In this document: positions 8,781 through 18,246 of the stretch, in pieces
Layout: every line of letters starts with the position of its first letter
Numbering within the stretch: position 1 is the stretch's first letter
Source: Thiohalocapsa sp963698775
GTDB taxonomy: Bacteria > Pseudomonadota > Gammaproteobacteria > Chromatiales > Chromatiaceae
Direction of reading: 5' to 3'
DNA: 64,000 nucleotides
Assembly: GCA_963698775.1 (NCBI GenBank)
Contig: CAVOSE010000026.1
Span: forward strand, 70,637-134,636
The notes under the pieces: model-generated
The model's database searches: none
Told to the model about the DNA's origin: nothing
Seen by the model: only the letters and a program-made list of their open reading frames with translations
Program-made: the position numbers and the translations under genes

Positions 8781-9383
8781 ATGACGACGACTCCGCCGAA
8801 CACAAGCTTTGGAAGCCGGAGCCAACCTGGGGTCGGCTCGCTCGTGCATGACAACTCCCGCCAGAGCGCGATGCGGATTCTACTGCGACGCTTCCCACGC
8901 GAAGGGGAGGTGCAGTGGCTCGGCATCAGGCCCCTGCGTCGGGGCACGATCGATGTCCGCGACGCCGTCGAGGCAGTCGCAGGGATCGGACTCGCGGGCG
9001 ATCATTACCGCAGCCGCAGCGCCGGCAAGCGTCAGGTGACCTTGATCCAGGCCGAGCATCTGGCGGTGGTCGGGGCGCTGCTGAACGAGGAATCGCTCGA
9101 TCCCGCGCGCCTTCGCCGCAACATCGTCGTTGCCGGCCTCAATTTACTGGCCCTGAAGGACCGCCGCTTTCGCATCGGCGAGGCGCTGTTCGAGGGCTCC
9201 GGCCTCGCGCATCCCTGCTCGCGGATGGAGGAGGAATTGGGTCTCGGCGGCTACAACGCCATGCGCGGTCATGGCGGACTAACGGCCCGCGTCATCGAAG
9301 GCGGTGTGATTCGTGTTGGCGACGCCGTCCGCTATGAGGCGGATGCTGGACAGCCTGATGTCGAGGCGGAGCCGGTTGCATAA
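8781..9383 (+). CDS. MOSC domain-containing protein
   Basis: About 200 aa matching the MOSC (molybdenum cofactor sulfurase C-terminal) domain: WLGIRPLRRG, GIGLAGDHY, RQVTLIQAEHL, LRRNIVVAGLNL, and LAHPCSRMEEELGLGGYNAMRGHGGL containing the conserved cysteine. MOSC domains bind or carry sulfur or Mo-cofactor and act with molybdoenzymes such as YiiM-type N-hydroxylated-base reductases. ATG at 8781 adds about 30 poorly conserved residues; ATG at 8871 (MRILLRRFP), nearer the domain, is an alternative. Confidence 0.78.
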   Translation: MTTTPPNTSFGSRSQPGVGSLVHDNSRQSAMRILLRRFPREGEVQWLGIRPLRRGTIDVRDAVEAVAGIGLAGDHYRSRSAGKRQVTLIQAEHLAVVGALLNEESLDPARLRRNIVVAGLNLLALKDRRFRIGEALFEGSGLAHPCSRMEEELGLGGYNAMRGHGGLTARVIEGGVIRVGDAVRYEADAGQPDVEAEPVA

Positions 9384-9487
9384 TCGGTGCCTCGATCGGC
9401 TCGTTCCCGTTAGTGGTGAACCGATTTTGGTGATCATCACCCAGTGTTTATTCTTACCCTGTCGAGTTGCAACCTAGTGTTTCTGTT

Positions 9488-9970
9488 ATGACCCAGTCGC
9501 CCCCCCAATCTGCCACCCAGCCCGCCACCCACTCCGCCACCCAGTCCTCTGTTGGCGACGCGGCCAAGACCGCTGCTGGCCCCGGCGAGCGGCTAACGAC
9601 CTACTACGACGGTGGTTGCCCCCTGTGCAGCAAGGAGATCGCCCATTATCGTCGTGTCGATCGTGATCAGCGCGTGCGCTGGGTCGATCTCACCGAGGCC
9701 GCCGATGAACTCGCCGCCATCGGTCTGGACACCAGCACCGCGATGCGTCGGCTGCATGTGCAGGAAGCAGACGGTCGGTTGCTTTCCGGCGTGCCAGCGT
9801 TTGTCGCGATCTGGCGCCGGCTACCGGGCTACCGGGTCTTGGCGCGCGTGGTCGAGGCTTTGGGGTTGATCCGACCGCTCGAATGGGGCTATGCGCGTTT
9901 CGCGGACTGGCGTTTTCGTCGGCGCTGCGATGATGGTGCCTGTGGGGTCGGTGGTCGGGATTCGGGTTGA
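9488..9970 (+). CDS. DCC-family (DUF393) thiol-disulfide oxidoreductase-like protein
   Basis: About 160 aa. The DCC motif is in YYDGGCPLCSKEIAHYRR (Asp-Gly-Gly-Cys-Pro-Leu-Cys), followed by GVPAFVAIWRRLPGYR, both diagnostic of DUF393, a predicted thioredoxin-like fold. The first 35 residues are a Thr/Ser/Gln/Ala low-complexity stretch made by an imperfect CCACCC-containing repeat and are not part of the domain. ATG at 9488 is preferred over the in-frame TTG at 9467. The function is predicted redox chemistry with no known substrate. Confidence 0.78.
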   Translation: MTQSPPQSATQPATHSATQSSVGDAAKTAAGPGERLTTYYDGGCPLCSKEIAHYRRVDRDQRVRWVDLTEAADELAAIGLDTSTAMRRLHVQEADGRLLSGVPAFVAIWRRLPGYRVLARVVEALGLIRPLEWGYARFADWRFRRRCDDGACGVGGRDSG

Positions 9971-10000
9971 TGAGGCGTTGGTGTCGGTTGGGGGGTAAGC

Positions 10001-10022
10001 GTGCGGCTGAAGCCGCACCTAC
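10001..10022. repeat. REP-like hairpin with CTAC (GTAG) foot
   Basis: GTGCGGCTGAAGCCGCAC forms an 8-bp stem and is followed by CTAC. It lies in the 92-bp gap between two convergent genes. A sister copy with compensating stem changes lies at 43565-43586. Confidence 0.7.
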
Positions 10023-10062
10023 GTGCCGCGCCCCTCTGCCGCACCTTCATGTAGGTTGCCGG

Positions 10063-13026
10063 TCAGGTGGGCGTCGCCCAGTCGGGATCGCCGGAGTCTT
10101 CCGACTGCGGGCTTTCGAAGGTGGGTGGTGCGTGCGCGCGGATCGACGGCGCGGCGACCTGGTTTTCGCTAACCGCATTCTGCAGGATGGTTAAGCGGTC
10201 GATCAGGGCAGCGCTGGCCATGTGCAATTGCTCGAGGGTTTGCTCATCCAACGCGTCGGCGTTTTCGCGCAGGCGCAGCAGGCGGTCGCCGAGGTGGTGC
10301 ACCCGCTGGTGCAAGGCTCCGATGTCCTTGAAGGTGTCCATGTGCCCGTATTGACGCACACCGTCGGTGTGGTACCAATGGCCGAATCGGCAAGACTGAT
10401 CGTCCGTGGCGATGGGGCCGTGTTCGCCATCGCCCTTCGCCGTTTGAATCAGCTCATCGATCCAGCGGCGATGTTCCGCCTCCATGGTCAGTAGCGGCAG
10501 ATCCTGGGGGCGCCATACATCGGCGGTCGCCGAGCCCCATTGGCGCGGGTGACGGTAGTCCCGTAACCATTGCGTGATCTGCGGCGCGGGCATGGGCGGG
10601 GCGATGCCGTAGCCCTGGCCCAGGTCGCACCCAAACCGCAACAGCATGGTTCCATGCTCCTCGCTCTCGACGCCTTCGGCGATCACCGTGCGGCCAAAGG
10701 CATGCGCCAGGCCGATGACGGACTCCACGATCCGAAGGTCCTCCTGGTCGCTTAACATATCGCGGACGAAGGTCTGGCCGATCTTCAAGGTCCTCGCGGG
10801 TAGGTGTCGGAAGTAGTTGAGGGATGAATGTCCGGTGCCGAAGTCGTCGAGCGCGAAGCTCAGGCCGATCTCATTGCAATGGCGGATGACGTCCGTGACC
10901 GCCCCCAGATCTTTGAGTGCGGCGGTTTCGAGAATCTCTAGGTTGATCTGGTCGCTGCTGACCGGTTGCGCGGCGGCGAGTAATGTCTGCACTTCGGCCA
11001 AGAAGTCTTCGGCGAGCAGCGAATGCGCCGAGAGATTCACATGCAAACGTGTCGACAACCCTTGATCAAACCATCCCGCTAGGTCGTTGGTGGCCTGCTG
11101 CATCACCCAGCGGTCGAGTGCCCGGATCAGCGCGCTGCCTTCGATCAAGGGGAGGAAGGCGCCGGGCAGCAACATACCGCGTTCCGGGTGTTGCCAGCGC
11201 ACCAGCGCCTCCAAGCCGTAGATGTTGCCAAGACGCATGTCCACGATCGGTTGGTAGAGCACGCGGAGTTCGCCGTCTTGCAGTGCCTTGGCAAAGCGTG
11301 CGCGCGCGTCCGGTCTGGCGTTTTTGCTGTCTTTGTTGGCTGAGTCGAAGAATTGATAGCAATTGTGACCCCGTTGTTTGGCGAGATACATGGCATGCTC
11401 GGCGTCACGCAGCAGCATGTCGCCGTTGACCTTGTTCAACGGGTACAGGGTGACCCCAATACTGGCTGATATCTCCAGGCGATGCTCGCCGATCTGGTAG
11501 GGCGTGGCGACGGCCCGCAAAATGCGCTCGACCGATTGTTGTCCCTCTTCGGCGTCTTTGATCCCGGTCAGCACCAGCGCGAACTCATCACCACCCCAGC
11601 GCGCGAAGGTATCGCTGGCGCGGGTCACGTCGCGAAAGCGTTGTGCTACCGCCTGCAGCAGGGCGTCCCCCACGGCGTGCCCGAACTGGTCGTTGACGGG
11701 CTTGAAGCCGTCGAGATCAAGGTAGCAGACCGCGAGCGCGGTGCCGGTGCGGTCAGCGACCGCGATTGCCTGAGTGAGTCGGTCGAACAGCAGGCGTCGG
11801 TTGGGTAATTGCGTCAGTGAGTCGTGGTACGCGATCTGCTCCAGCGTCGCCTGGCTGGTCAACAAGGCCTGCTCGGTCTCCTTCTTTTGGCTAACATCGG
11901 TAAAAACCGCGACCACCTGGCCGCCTGGCAGTTTGAAGACGTAGTTCTCAACCCATAACGCAACGCGTTCGTCTGCATACCGGGTGGTCTTGTGAGACTC
12001 GGGGGTTCCGCTGCGGTAGACGCGTCTAAACACCGCGAAGAGGCCGATCTCCTCTACCTTTGGGAACACATCCCGGACCCGGCGACCAATGACCTGCTTG
12101 GTCGCTAGCTTGGCGCTACGGACGGCGGCGGGGTTGAAGGCCGTAAAGACGAAATCCGCGCCATCGTCGACGGCCTCGTAGATGGCGACGCCATCGCGCA
12201 TGTGCTCGACCAGGCCGCGATACAGCGAGTTGGCTTGCTCCAGTGCGACCTGATCGTGCTTGTGTTGGTCGATGTCCTCGACCACCGAGATAAAATAGTC
12301 TGGCCCACCGTCGTCGTCGCGGACCAATGCGACCGTCAGTTCTGCCCAGACCAGACTGCCGTCCTTGCGCCGATAGCGCTTCTCAATTCGGTAGCTGTCG
12401 ATCTCGCCGTCTAGACATCGTCTGACCAATCCGAGGTCGGCCTCGATGTCGTCGGGGTGGGTGAGGTCTTGAAAGGTCAACGCCCGCAGTTCCTGTTCCG
12501 AGTACTGCAGGATCTCGCAGAGTTTGCGATTGATACGCAGCCAGCGACCGTCGGGACCCACATGCGCAATGCCGACGGCTGCCTGCTCGAAAGTGTTGCG
12601 AAAGCGGGTTTCGCTTTCGCGCAGCGCACGGTCGATGCCGTCCGACGCTTGGGAGACGGCTGCCGCGAACAGCTCCTGTTCGTCGCTGGCGGCGAGCTGT
12701 GCTGCCGTCAGTTGCCGGTTGCGCAGCAGCAGCCGGGCCAGTACCAGCGAAATGATCAAGCCGCCTAGAATCAGGCCGAGCCAGGTGTACTGAGGCTGTG
12801 CCCAGAGATCAAGCAGATTGGTGTTGAGCGGTGCCGGCGCGTGGGAACTCCCCGTGGCGACGCAGACGCCCGGCGCGAGCAGCCCAGCCATCGAGGTCGC
12901 GTAGGCGCGCGTCGAAAAGGCGCTCACGGATGCTTTGTCCACGCGAGCGCCGCGAGAAGTTTTGGCCTGCCCGCGTCCGTCGTGCGTGGCGGTCACGGGC
13001 CGATCATGGCGTGCCGATGGCGTCAT
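10063..13026 (-). CDS. Membrane-anchored PAS-PAS-GGDEF-EAL-CZB cyclic-di-GMP signalling protein
   Basis: 987 aa. In order: one transmembrane helix (residues 82-102), PAS 1 (about 137-260), PAS 2 (about 275-388), GGDEF domain with GGDEF at 478-482 and LTQLPNRR before it, EAL domain with YQPIVD, EAL at 606-608 and LDDFGTGHSS, then a CZB (chemoreceptor zinc-binding) domain at about 848-915. The CZB shows His852 in EHRRW, CRFGHWY with Cys879, and LHQRVHHLG. Both GGDEF and EAL motifs are intact, so it could make or degrade c-di-GMP. CZB domains bind zinc and sense zinc or oxidants; one regulates the E. coli cyclase DgcZ. Fusion of CZB after an EAL domain is uncommon. MAGLLAPG at residue 46 is an alternative start. 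Confidence 0.88.
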   Translation of the reverse strand: MTPSARHDRPVTATHDGRGQAKTSRGARVDKASVSAFSTRAYATSMAGLLAPGVCVATGSSHAPAPLNTNLLDLWAQPQYTWLGLILGGLIISLVLARLLLRNRQLTAAQLAASDEQELFAAAVSQASDGIDRALRESETRFRNTFEQAAVGIAHVGPDGRWLRINRKLCEILQYSEQELRALTFQDLTHPDDIEADLGLVRRCLDGEIDSYRIEKRYRRKDGSLVWAELTVALVRDDDGGPDYFISVVEDIDQHKHDQVALEQANSLYRGLVEHMRDGVAIYEAVDDGADFVFTAFNPAAVRSAKLATKQVIGRRVRDVFPKVEEIGLFAVFRRVYRSGTPESHKTTRYADERVALWVENYVFKLPGGQVVAVFTDVSQKKETEQALLTSQATLEQIAYHDSLTQLPNRRLLFDRLTQAIAVADRTGTALAVCYLDLDGFKPVNDQFGHAVGDALLQAVAQRFRDVTRASDTFARWGGDEFALVLTGIKDAEEGQQSVERILRAVATPYQIGEHRLEISASIGVTLYPLNKVNGDMLLRDAEHAMYLAKQRGHNCYQFFDSANKDSKNARPDARARFAKALQDGELRVLYQPIVDMRLGNIYGLEALVRWQHPERGMLLPGAFLPLIEGSALIRALDRWVMQQATNDLAGWFDQGLSTRLHVNLSAHSLLAEDFLAEVQTLLAAAQPVSSDQINLEILETAALKDLGAVTDVIRHCNEIGLSFALDDFGTGHSSLNYFRHLPARTLKIGQTFVRDMLSDQEDLRIVESVIGLAHAFGRTVIAEGVESEEHGTMLLRFGCDLGQGYGIAPPMPAPQITQWLRDYRHPRQWGSATADVWRPQDLPLLTMEAEHRRWIDELIQTAKGDGEHGPIATDDQSCRFGHWYHTDGVRQYGHMDTFKDIGALHQRVHHLGDRLLRLRENADALDEQTLEQLHMASAALIDRLTILQNAVSENQVAAPSIRAHAPPTFESPQSEDSGDPDWATPT

Positions 13027-13140
13027 GGTTGCCCTGCTAGTGTGCTATCCCCTGGCCCCTTCAATGGAGCCGCCCGGTGGGGGTATTATCGCATACGCAC
13101 CAAGGGAAACATCGGCTTGTTATAGGGTTTCTACCAATAA

Positions 13141-13154
13141 GATTGTCGACAATC
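13141..13154. promoter_or_regulatory. Perfect 14-bp palindrome, GntR-type operator candidate upstream of prpE
   Basis: GATTGTCGACAATC is perfectly palindromic and contains TTGTCGACAA, the kind of core bound by GntR/FadR-type regulators, some of which control propionate and other acid catabolism. It lies in the 304-bp divergent gap (13027-13330) between the GGDEF-EAL-CZB gene and prpE, 177 bp upstream of the prpE ATG. The rest of that gap holds nothing I can identify. The operator role is inference. Confidence 0.5.
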
Positions 13155-13330
13155 CAATGCTATGAATTTGACCCCTGCGTTTGTCTCGGGGGCGCTGCTG
13201 CGCTAACGTGCACTGGGTGAAAATCGAACGAAGGGCGTGCCCTCGGGGGCGTCCGAACCAAGGTCTCGGACTGGCGCACCGCGCGTGCGCTTAGACGGGC
13301 CAAATAACACCAACATCGGAGGAGACAACC

Positions 13331-15259
13331 ATGACCGAGCAAGCGAGCACGCACACCACCTATCAGGCCGAATACGATCGCTCCATGCGCGACCCCGAGG
13401 GCTTCTGGGGCGAAGCCGCCGAGGCGTTGCACTGGGACCGGCGCTGGGAGCACGTCCTGGATGACTCGAAGGCCACGCCCGAGGCGCCGTTCTATCACTG
13501 GTTCAGCGGCGGCCAACTCAACACCTGTTTCAACGCGGTTGACCGACATGTCGACAACGGTCGCGGCGATCAGCCCGCAATCATTCACGACAGCCCCGTC
13601 ACCGGCGGCAAGACGGTTATCACCTACGCCGAGCTCAAAGACCAGGTCGCGCGCTTCGCCGGTGTGCTGCGCAGCGTCGGTGTCGGCAAGGGCGATCGCG
13701 TGATTGTCTACATGCCGATGGTGCCCGAGGCCGCCGTCGCCATGTTGGCCTGCGCCCGGATCGGCGCTATCCACTCGGTGGTGTTCGGCGGCTTCTCCGC
13801 CCGCGAGCTCGCTACCCGCATCGACGACGCCAAACCAAAGGTTATGGTCGCCGGCTCCTGCGGCATCGAACCCAGCCGCACCGTGTTGTACAAACCGTTG
13901 CTCGACGCCGCCATCGAGACCGCCACGTTCAAGCCCGAACATTGCGTGATCCTGCAACGCGAGCAGGGGCCGGGCGAGCTGATCCCCGGCCGCGATCTGG
14001 ACTGGGCGACGGCCATGCAAGCCGCCGTGCCCGCCGACTGCGTGCCGGTTGAGGCGACCGATCCGCTTTACATCCTGTACACCTCCGGCACGACCGGCCA
14101 GCCCAAGGGCGTCGTGCGCGACAATGGCGGCCATGCGGTGGCCATGGCCTGGAGCATGAAAAACGTCTACGGCATGGAGCCCGGCGAGGTGTTCTGGGCC
14201 GCGTCCGACGTGGGTTGGGTGGTCGGCCATTCCTACATCGTCTACGCCCCGTTGATCTATGGTTGCACCACGATCATGTATGAGGGCAAGCCGGTCGGTA
14301 CGCCGGATGCGGGTGCATTTTGGCGGGTGATCGAGGAGCACGGCGTCTCGGTGTTGTTTACCGCGCCCACAGCCTTCCGCGCCATCAAACGTGATGATCC
14401 AAACGCCGAGCATCTGAAGCGTTACGACACCAGCAAGCTGCGGGCGCTGTTCTTGGCCGGCGAGCGCTGTGATCCGGACACATTGGATTGGGCAGGCAAT
14501 ATCCTCGGCGTGCCGGTGGTCGATCATTGGTGGCAAACCGAGACCGGCTGGGCCATCGCCGCCAATTGCCTGGGCATCGAGCAATTGCCGATCAAGGCCG
14601 GCTCTCCAACCAAGGCGGTTCCGGGCTACGACGTGCAGGTGCTCGACGACGAGGGCGGACCGGTCGCCGCGGGTGATATCGGCCGCATCATGATCAAGCT
14701 GCCCATGCCGCCCGGTTGTCTGCCGACGCTGTGGCAGAACGACGATCGCTTCGTGCAGTCCTATATGGCTGCGCAGCCGGGCTACTATCTTACGGGCGAT
14801 GCCGGCTATATCGACGACGAAGGCTATGTGTTCGTCATGAGCCGTATCGATGACATCATCAATGTCGCCGGCCACCGTCTCTCCACCGGCGGCATGGAGG
14901 CGGTGCTGGCAGCCCATCCGGATGTGGCCGAATGCGCCGTCATCGGTGTGGCGGACAAGCTCAAGGGCGAGCTGCCGCTGGGGCTGGTCGTCTTGAAGGC
15001 CGGCGTTGAGCACGGCGTCGCGGAGATTGGCCCCGAGCTGGTCAAACTGGTGCGCGAGCAGATCGGCCCGGTGGCAGCCTTCAAGACCGTGTTGGTCGTC
15101 GAGCGCCTGCCGAAGACCCGTTCCGGTAAGATTCTGCGTGGCACCATGAAGTCCATTGCCGACGGCAAAGAATACCGGATGCCGGCAACGATCGACGACC
15201 CGGCGATTCTGGAGGAGATTGAACAGGCGCTGTCCGTCGCCGGTTACGCGCACCACTGA
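13331..15259 (+). CDS. prpE: Propionyl-CoA synthetase PrpE
   Basis: 642 aa, the usual length for PrpE and acetyl-CoA synthetase relatives. The acyl-adenylate motifs are clear: YILYTSGTTGQPKGVVR (P-loop-like), WWQTETGW (adenine binding), YLTGDAGYIDDEGYVFVMSRIDDIINVAGHRLSTGGME (hinge Asp) and KTRSGKILRG with the catalytic Lys that protein acetylases can modify. The N-terminus YQAEYDRSMRDPEGFWGEAAE and the sequence between motifs favour PrpE over Acs. It activates propionate with ATP and CoA in the cytoplasm. No methylcitrate-cycle genes are adjacent. A GGAG site precedes the ATG. Confidence 0.88.
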   Translation: MTEQASTHTTYQAEYDRSMRDPEGFWGEAAEALHWDRRWEHVLDDSKATPEAPFYHWFSGGQLNTCFNAVDRHVDNGRGDQPAIIHDSPVTGGKTVITYAELKDQVARFAGVLRSVGVGKGDRVIVYMPMVPEAAVAMLACARIGAIHSVVFGGFSARELATRIDDAKPKVMVAGSCGIEPSRTVLYKPLLDAAIETATFKPEHCVILQREQGPGELIPGRDLDWATAMQAAVPADCVPVEATDPLYILYTSGTTGQPKGVVRDNGGHAVAMAWSMKNVYGMEPGEVFWAASDVGWVVGHSYIVYAPLIYGCTTIMYEGKPVGTPDAGAFWRVIEEHGVSVLFTAPTAFRAIKRDDPNAEHLKRYDTSKLRALFLAGERCDPDTLDWAGNILGVPVVDHWWQTETGWAIAANCLGIEQLPIKAGSPTKAVPGYDVQVLDDEGGPVAAGDIGRIMIKLPMPPGCLPTLWQNDDRFVQSYMAAQPGYYLTGDAGYIDDEGYVFVMSRIDDIINVAGHRLSTGGMEAVLAAHPDVAECAVIGVADKLKGELPLGLVVLKAGVEHGVAEIGPELVKLVREQIGPVAAFKTVLVVERLPKTRSGKILRGTMKSIADGKEYRMPATIDDPAILEEIEQALSVAGYAHH

Positions 15260-15319
15260 TCGGGTGCGGTACCATGGCGAACGTTACGCCGCCTGACCTA
15301 ACGTTCGCCGCTGGTATCC

Positions 15320-16792
15320 ATGAGCTACATCAACATCCCGTTGCACTCGGCCGTCGAGGTGTTCGGCTCCTACGCGGCGATCACGACCGCGATCATCCTG
15401 GTCTTGCTGCACAAGCGGCAGCAGACCGCGGCGCAAAGCGTATGGGTGGCCTGTGGGTTGCTCGGCATGGGCATTCTCGACGTTTTTCACGGGTCCGTCG
15501 CCCCCGGTAACACCTTTGTCTGGTTACATAGCCTCGCGACCCTGCTTGGCGGGGTTTTCTTCCTGTTGGCGTGGTTGCCGCGCGGTCGTCTTGGATCACG
15601 CGCAAGCTACGCCTATCCGGCAATGGTCGCATTCGCGGCGCTGGCGCTGGGCGCCTGCTCAGTGGCCTACCCGGAACGGGTCCCGGAGATGGTGCACGCG
15701 CATGCCTTCACCGCTGCCGCAAATTGGATCAACGTTGCTGGCGGGGTCTTTTTCCTGCTTGCCGCTCCGCGTTTTTTCGTCAGCTTCAGGCGACATCGCC
15801 ACAACGACGACTTGCTCTTTTTCGTGATCTGCCTGCTGCTCGGCGGTGCCGGTGTGCTGTTTCCGTCTTCGCAGGCCTGGGACCTGACCTGGTGGACATG
15901 GCATTTCCTGCGGCTGGCCGGTTTTACCGTCGTGTTGCTGTTCACCTTGATGACCTTCCAGCGCTTGATCATCGTCATCGGCGAGGCCGTCGCCAAGGTC
16001 GCGGATACCGCAGCACAGATGTCCGCGACCATCACCCAGCATGAGGCAACGGCGAATCAGCAGGTCGCCGCCGCCATGCAGGCATCGCTGGCCATCGAGG
16101 AGCTTTCGCGCTCGTCGGGCCACTCGGCGGCCCAGGCGGGTAGCGCCGCGGACTCCGCCGCGAGGGCGGCGGACGCGACCATTCAGGGTGCCGGATTGAT
16201 ACGGCAATCGGTGGATGCCATGGAAGACCTCAGTGCCAAGATCAGCGCCATGGCCGGCGAGATCATGCGCCTGGGGGATCAGACCCGCGAAATTGGCACC
16301 ATCGCCGTCCTGCTCCGGGATCTCGCCGAACAGATCAACATCCTGGCACTGAATGCCACCCTCGAGGCCGCGCGTGCCGGTGAACATGGAGAAGGATTCG
16401 CGGTGGTGGCCGGCGAGATCCGCAAGCTCGCGGGGCTCAGCCGCAAGGCGGCGGAGGAGGCCGCGGCCCTGATCGCCGATGTGCGCAGGGCCACGGACGC
16501 GTCCATTGGAACGACCGGGGCAGGCGTGCAAAGCGTTGCCGATGTCAGTGAATTCTCGAGCAAGTTGGCGGTGCTGTTCAGCGAGCTGTCCGCGATCGCC
16601 GCCAGTGTCGATGAGAATGCCCAGGCGGTGCTGCTGAATGTCCGCGAGCAATCCGCCGCCTTCACGCAGATCACCGAGTCGGCGGGGGAGATCGCGACCG
16701 GAGCCAAGCAAACCTCTTCGAGTCTCAGTGAGACCCGGCTCGGGATCGGCGAGCTCAACGCCTCCGTCGAGCGTCTCAAAGCGGTGGTGTAG
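15320..16792 (+). CDS. Chemoreceptor with seven-TM (MASE3-like) sensor and MCP signalling domain
   Basis: 490 aa. The N-terminal half (residues 1-215) has seven hydrophobic helices with little periplasmic sequence and begins LHSAVEVFGSYAAITTAI, resembling the MASE3-type membrane sensor. There is no HAMP domain. The C-terminal half is an MCP signalling domain with hairpin tip EQINILALNATLEAARAGEHG and GFAVVAGEIRKLA. The C-terminus has no CheR-docking pentapeptide. It is convergent with, and overlaps by 17 bp, the REC-histidine kinase gene of the minus-strand chemosensory operon, so it may signal through that operon's CheA. The ligand is unknown. Confidence 0.82.
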   Translation: MSYINIPLHSAVEVFGSYAAITTAIILVLLHKRQQTAAQSVWVACGLLGMGILDVFHGSVAPGNTFVWLHSLATLLGGVFFLLAWLPRGRLGSRASYAYPAMVAFAALALGACSVAYPERVPEMVHAHAFTAAANWINVAGGVFFLLAAPRFFVSFRRHRHNDDLLFFVICLLLGGAGVLFPSSQAWDLTWWTWHFLRLAGFTVVLLFTLMTFQRLIIVIGEAVAKVADTAAQMSATITQHEATANQQVAAAMQASLAIEELSRSSGHSAAQAGSAADSAARAADATIQGAGLIRQSVDAMEDLSAKISAMAGEIMRLGDQTREIGTIAVLLRDLAEQINILALNATLEAARAGEHGEGFAVVAGEIRKLAGLSRKAAEEAAALIADVRRATDASIGTTGAGVQSVADVSEFSSKLAVLFSELSAIAASVDENAQAVLLNVREQSAAFTQITESAGEIATGAKQTSSSLSETRLGIGELNASVERLKAVV

Positions 16793-18221
16793 AGCCGTCG
16801 TCGGCCTGTGTGACGTCGTCCGTCGCAACGCCCTGCAACGTCACCTCGAAGCAAGCACCGTCGTGGCCGTCGCCGGCGGCGTTAGCGCTGCCGTAGCGGA
16901 TGCCGGCGCCGAAGCTGCGCAGGATACGCTGGCAGATGGCGAGCCCGAGGCCGGTGCCCTTGCCCTTGGGCTTGGTGGTAAAGAAGGCATCGAAGATCTG
17001 TCCGCGCAGCTCCTCGGGAACGCCGGGGCCGTTGTCGGCGACGGTGAGATGCACCTGTTCGTCCGCGGCCTTGCCGCTGACGCGAATCTGCTTTGCGGTG
17101 CGGCCCTCCAAAGCATCGATGGCATTTTTGATCAGGTTGGCGATGACCTGCTGGAGTCCGATCCGGCTGGCGGAGACCCGGGGCAGCGTCGCCGGCAGCC
17201 GGTCGTCGAGTTCGACTTGGTTGGTCTTCAGTTCCGGGTGCATCAACGCCAGCGTTTCGTCGAGCAGCTCACGCAGGTCGACCGCCTCGAGGCCGGCGTC
17301 GTCGCGGCGCACGTAATGCAGCATCGAGTCCACCAGCTTCGTCACCTGCTGAATGCGTGCCTCCGCCTTGTTCAAGATCACCCGCAGGTCGTCGTCTTTG
17401 GTATTTTCGATGGCGTATTGAACGTAGTTCATCGCGCCCATGATCGGGTTGTTGATCTCGTGCACGATGCCGCCGACCATGGTTCCGACCGCCGTTAGTT
17501 TCTCGCTCTGGATCAGCTGTTCCTCGGTGCTGTAGAGCAGTTTCAGTGATTGCTCGAGCTGCTCGTTCGCCTGCGACAACTCAGCGGTGCGGGCCGCGAC
17601 CCTGGCTTCCAGCTCCTGATTGGCCAGGTGCACCGCTTGGCGGGCCGCGACGAGTTCTGCGTTCTGATGCACCGCGTGCTCATAGGTAGACGTGAGCAGA
17701 CGCAGGATGGTCTGCGGCTGGAATGGAATGCGATAGCGCTGGCCGTTGTGCTCGAACTGGATTGATTCGCGCGCGTCCGCGTCATCGCCTACGGGTGCCT
17801 CGGTTCGTGCGTCTGCCGGCGCGGCGATGGGGTGATCGGCGCTGGCCGGCCGCCGCAGCCCCAGCATGTGCTCGATCTTGGCCAGCAGCCGGACGTTGTC
17901 GTAGGGCTTGATCAGATAATCGTCGGCGCCCGCAGCGAGTCCGCTCAAGATGTCGTCGGCGCTGGCGAGCGAGGTCATCAGCAGCACCGGCAACCGCGGG
18001 CTCATGGGCATCGCGCGCAGCGCGCGGCAGAGTTCGAGACCGTTCATCGCCGGCATCACGACGTCGGAGATGATCAGGTCCGGCGCCACGCGCTCGGCGA
18101 TGCGCAACGCCTCGGCACCATCGGTGGCCAGAGTCACGTCGTAGCCGGCCTTGGCCAGCAAGCGCCGCAACAAGGTGGCCTGTACCTGGCTGTCTTCGAC
18201 AATGAGAATGTTCGCTACCAT
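16776..18221 (-). CDS. Response-regulator/histidine-kinase hybrid (REC-HisKA-HATPase)
   Basis: 481 aa. The N-terminal receiver (residues 1-120) has the acidic pair and phosphoacceptor Asp53 (ISDVVMPAMN) and Lys in YLIKPYD. A long coiled coil (about 185-245) leads to the H-box HEINNPIMGAMNYVQY with His254, then N-box LIKNAIDAL, DNGPGVP and FFTTKPKGKGTGLGL. It is the last gene of the chemosensory operon, 25 bp after cheB, so its receiver is a natural target of CheA, which would make it a kinase controlled by chemotaxis. Its H-box is nearly identical to that of the HAMP kinase at 31538-33208. ATG at 18221 starts the receiver directly. Confidence 0.85.
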   Translation of the reverse strand: MVANILIVEDSQVQATLLRRLLAKAGYDVTLATDGAEALRIAERVAPDLIISDVVMPAMNGLELCRALRAMPMSPRLPVLLMTSLASADDILSGLAAGADDYLIKPYDNVRLLAKIEHMLGLRRPASADHPIAAPADARTEAPVGDDADARESIQFEHNGQRYRIPFQPQTILRLLTSTYEHAVHQNAELVAARQAVHLANQELEARVAARTAELSQANEQLEQSLKLLYSTEEQLIQSEKLTAVGTMVGGIVHEINNPIMGAMNYVQYAIENTKDDDLRVILNKAEARIQQVTKLVDSMLHYVRRDDAGLEAVDLRELLDETLALMHPELKTNQVELDDRLPATLPRVSASRIGLQQVIANLIKNAIDALEGRTAKQIRVSGKAADEQVHLTVADNGPGVPEELRGQIFDAFFTTKPKGKGTGLGLAICQRILRSFGAGIRYGSANAAGDGHDGACFEVTLQGVATDDVTQADDGSTPPL

Positions 18222-18246
18222 GGCCGAGGCGTTGGCTGCTGCTTGT

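Noticed and set aside
13160..15256. 698-residue open frame on the minus strand opposite prpE
   Set aside because: It lies antisense to a well supported gene and has His/Ala/Gly-rich composition with no recognisable motifs, as expected for a GC-rich antisense frame.
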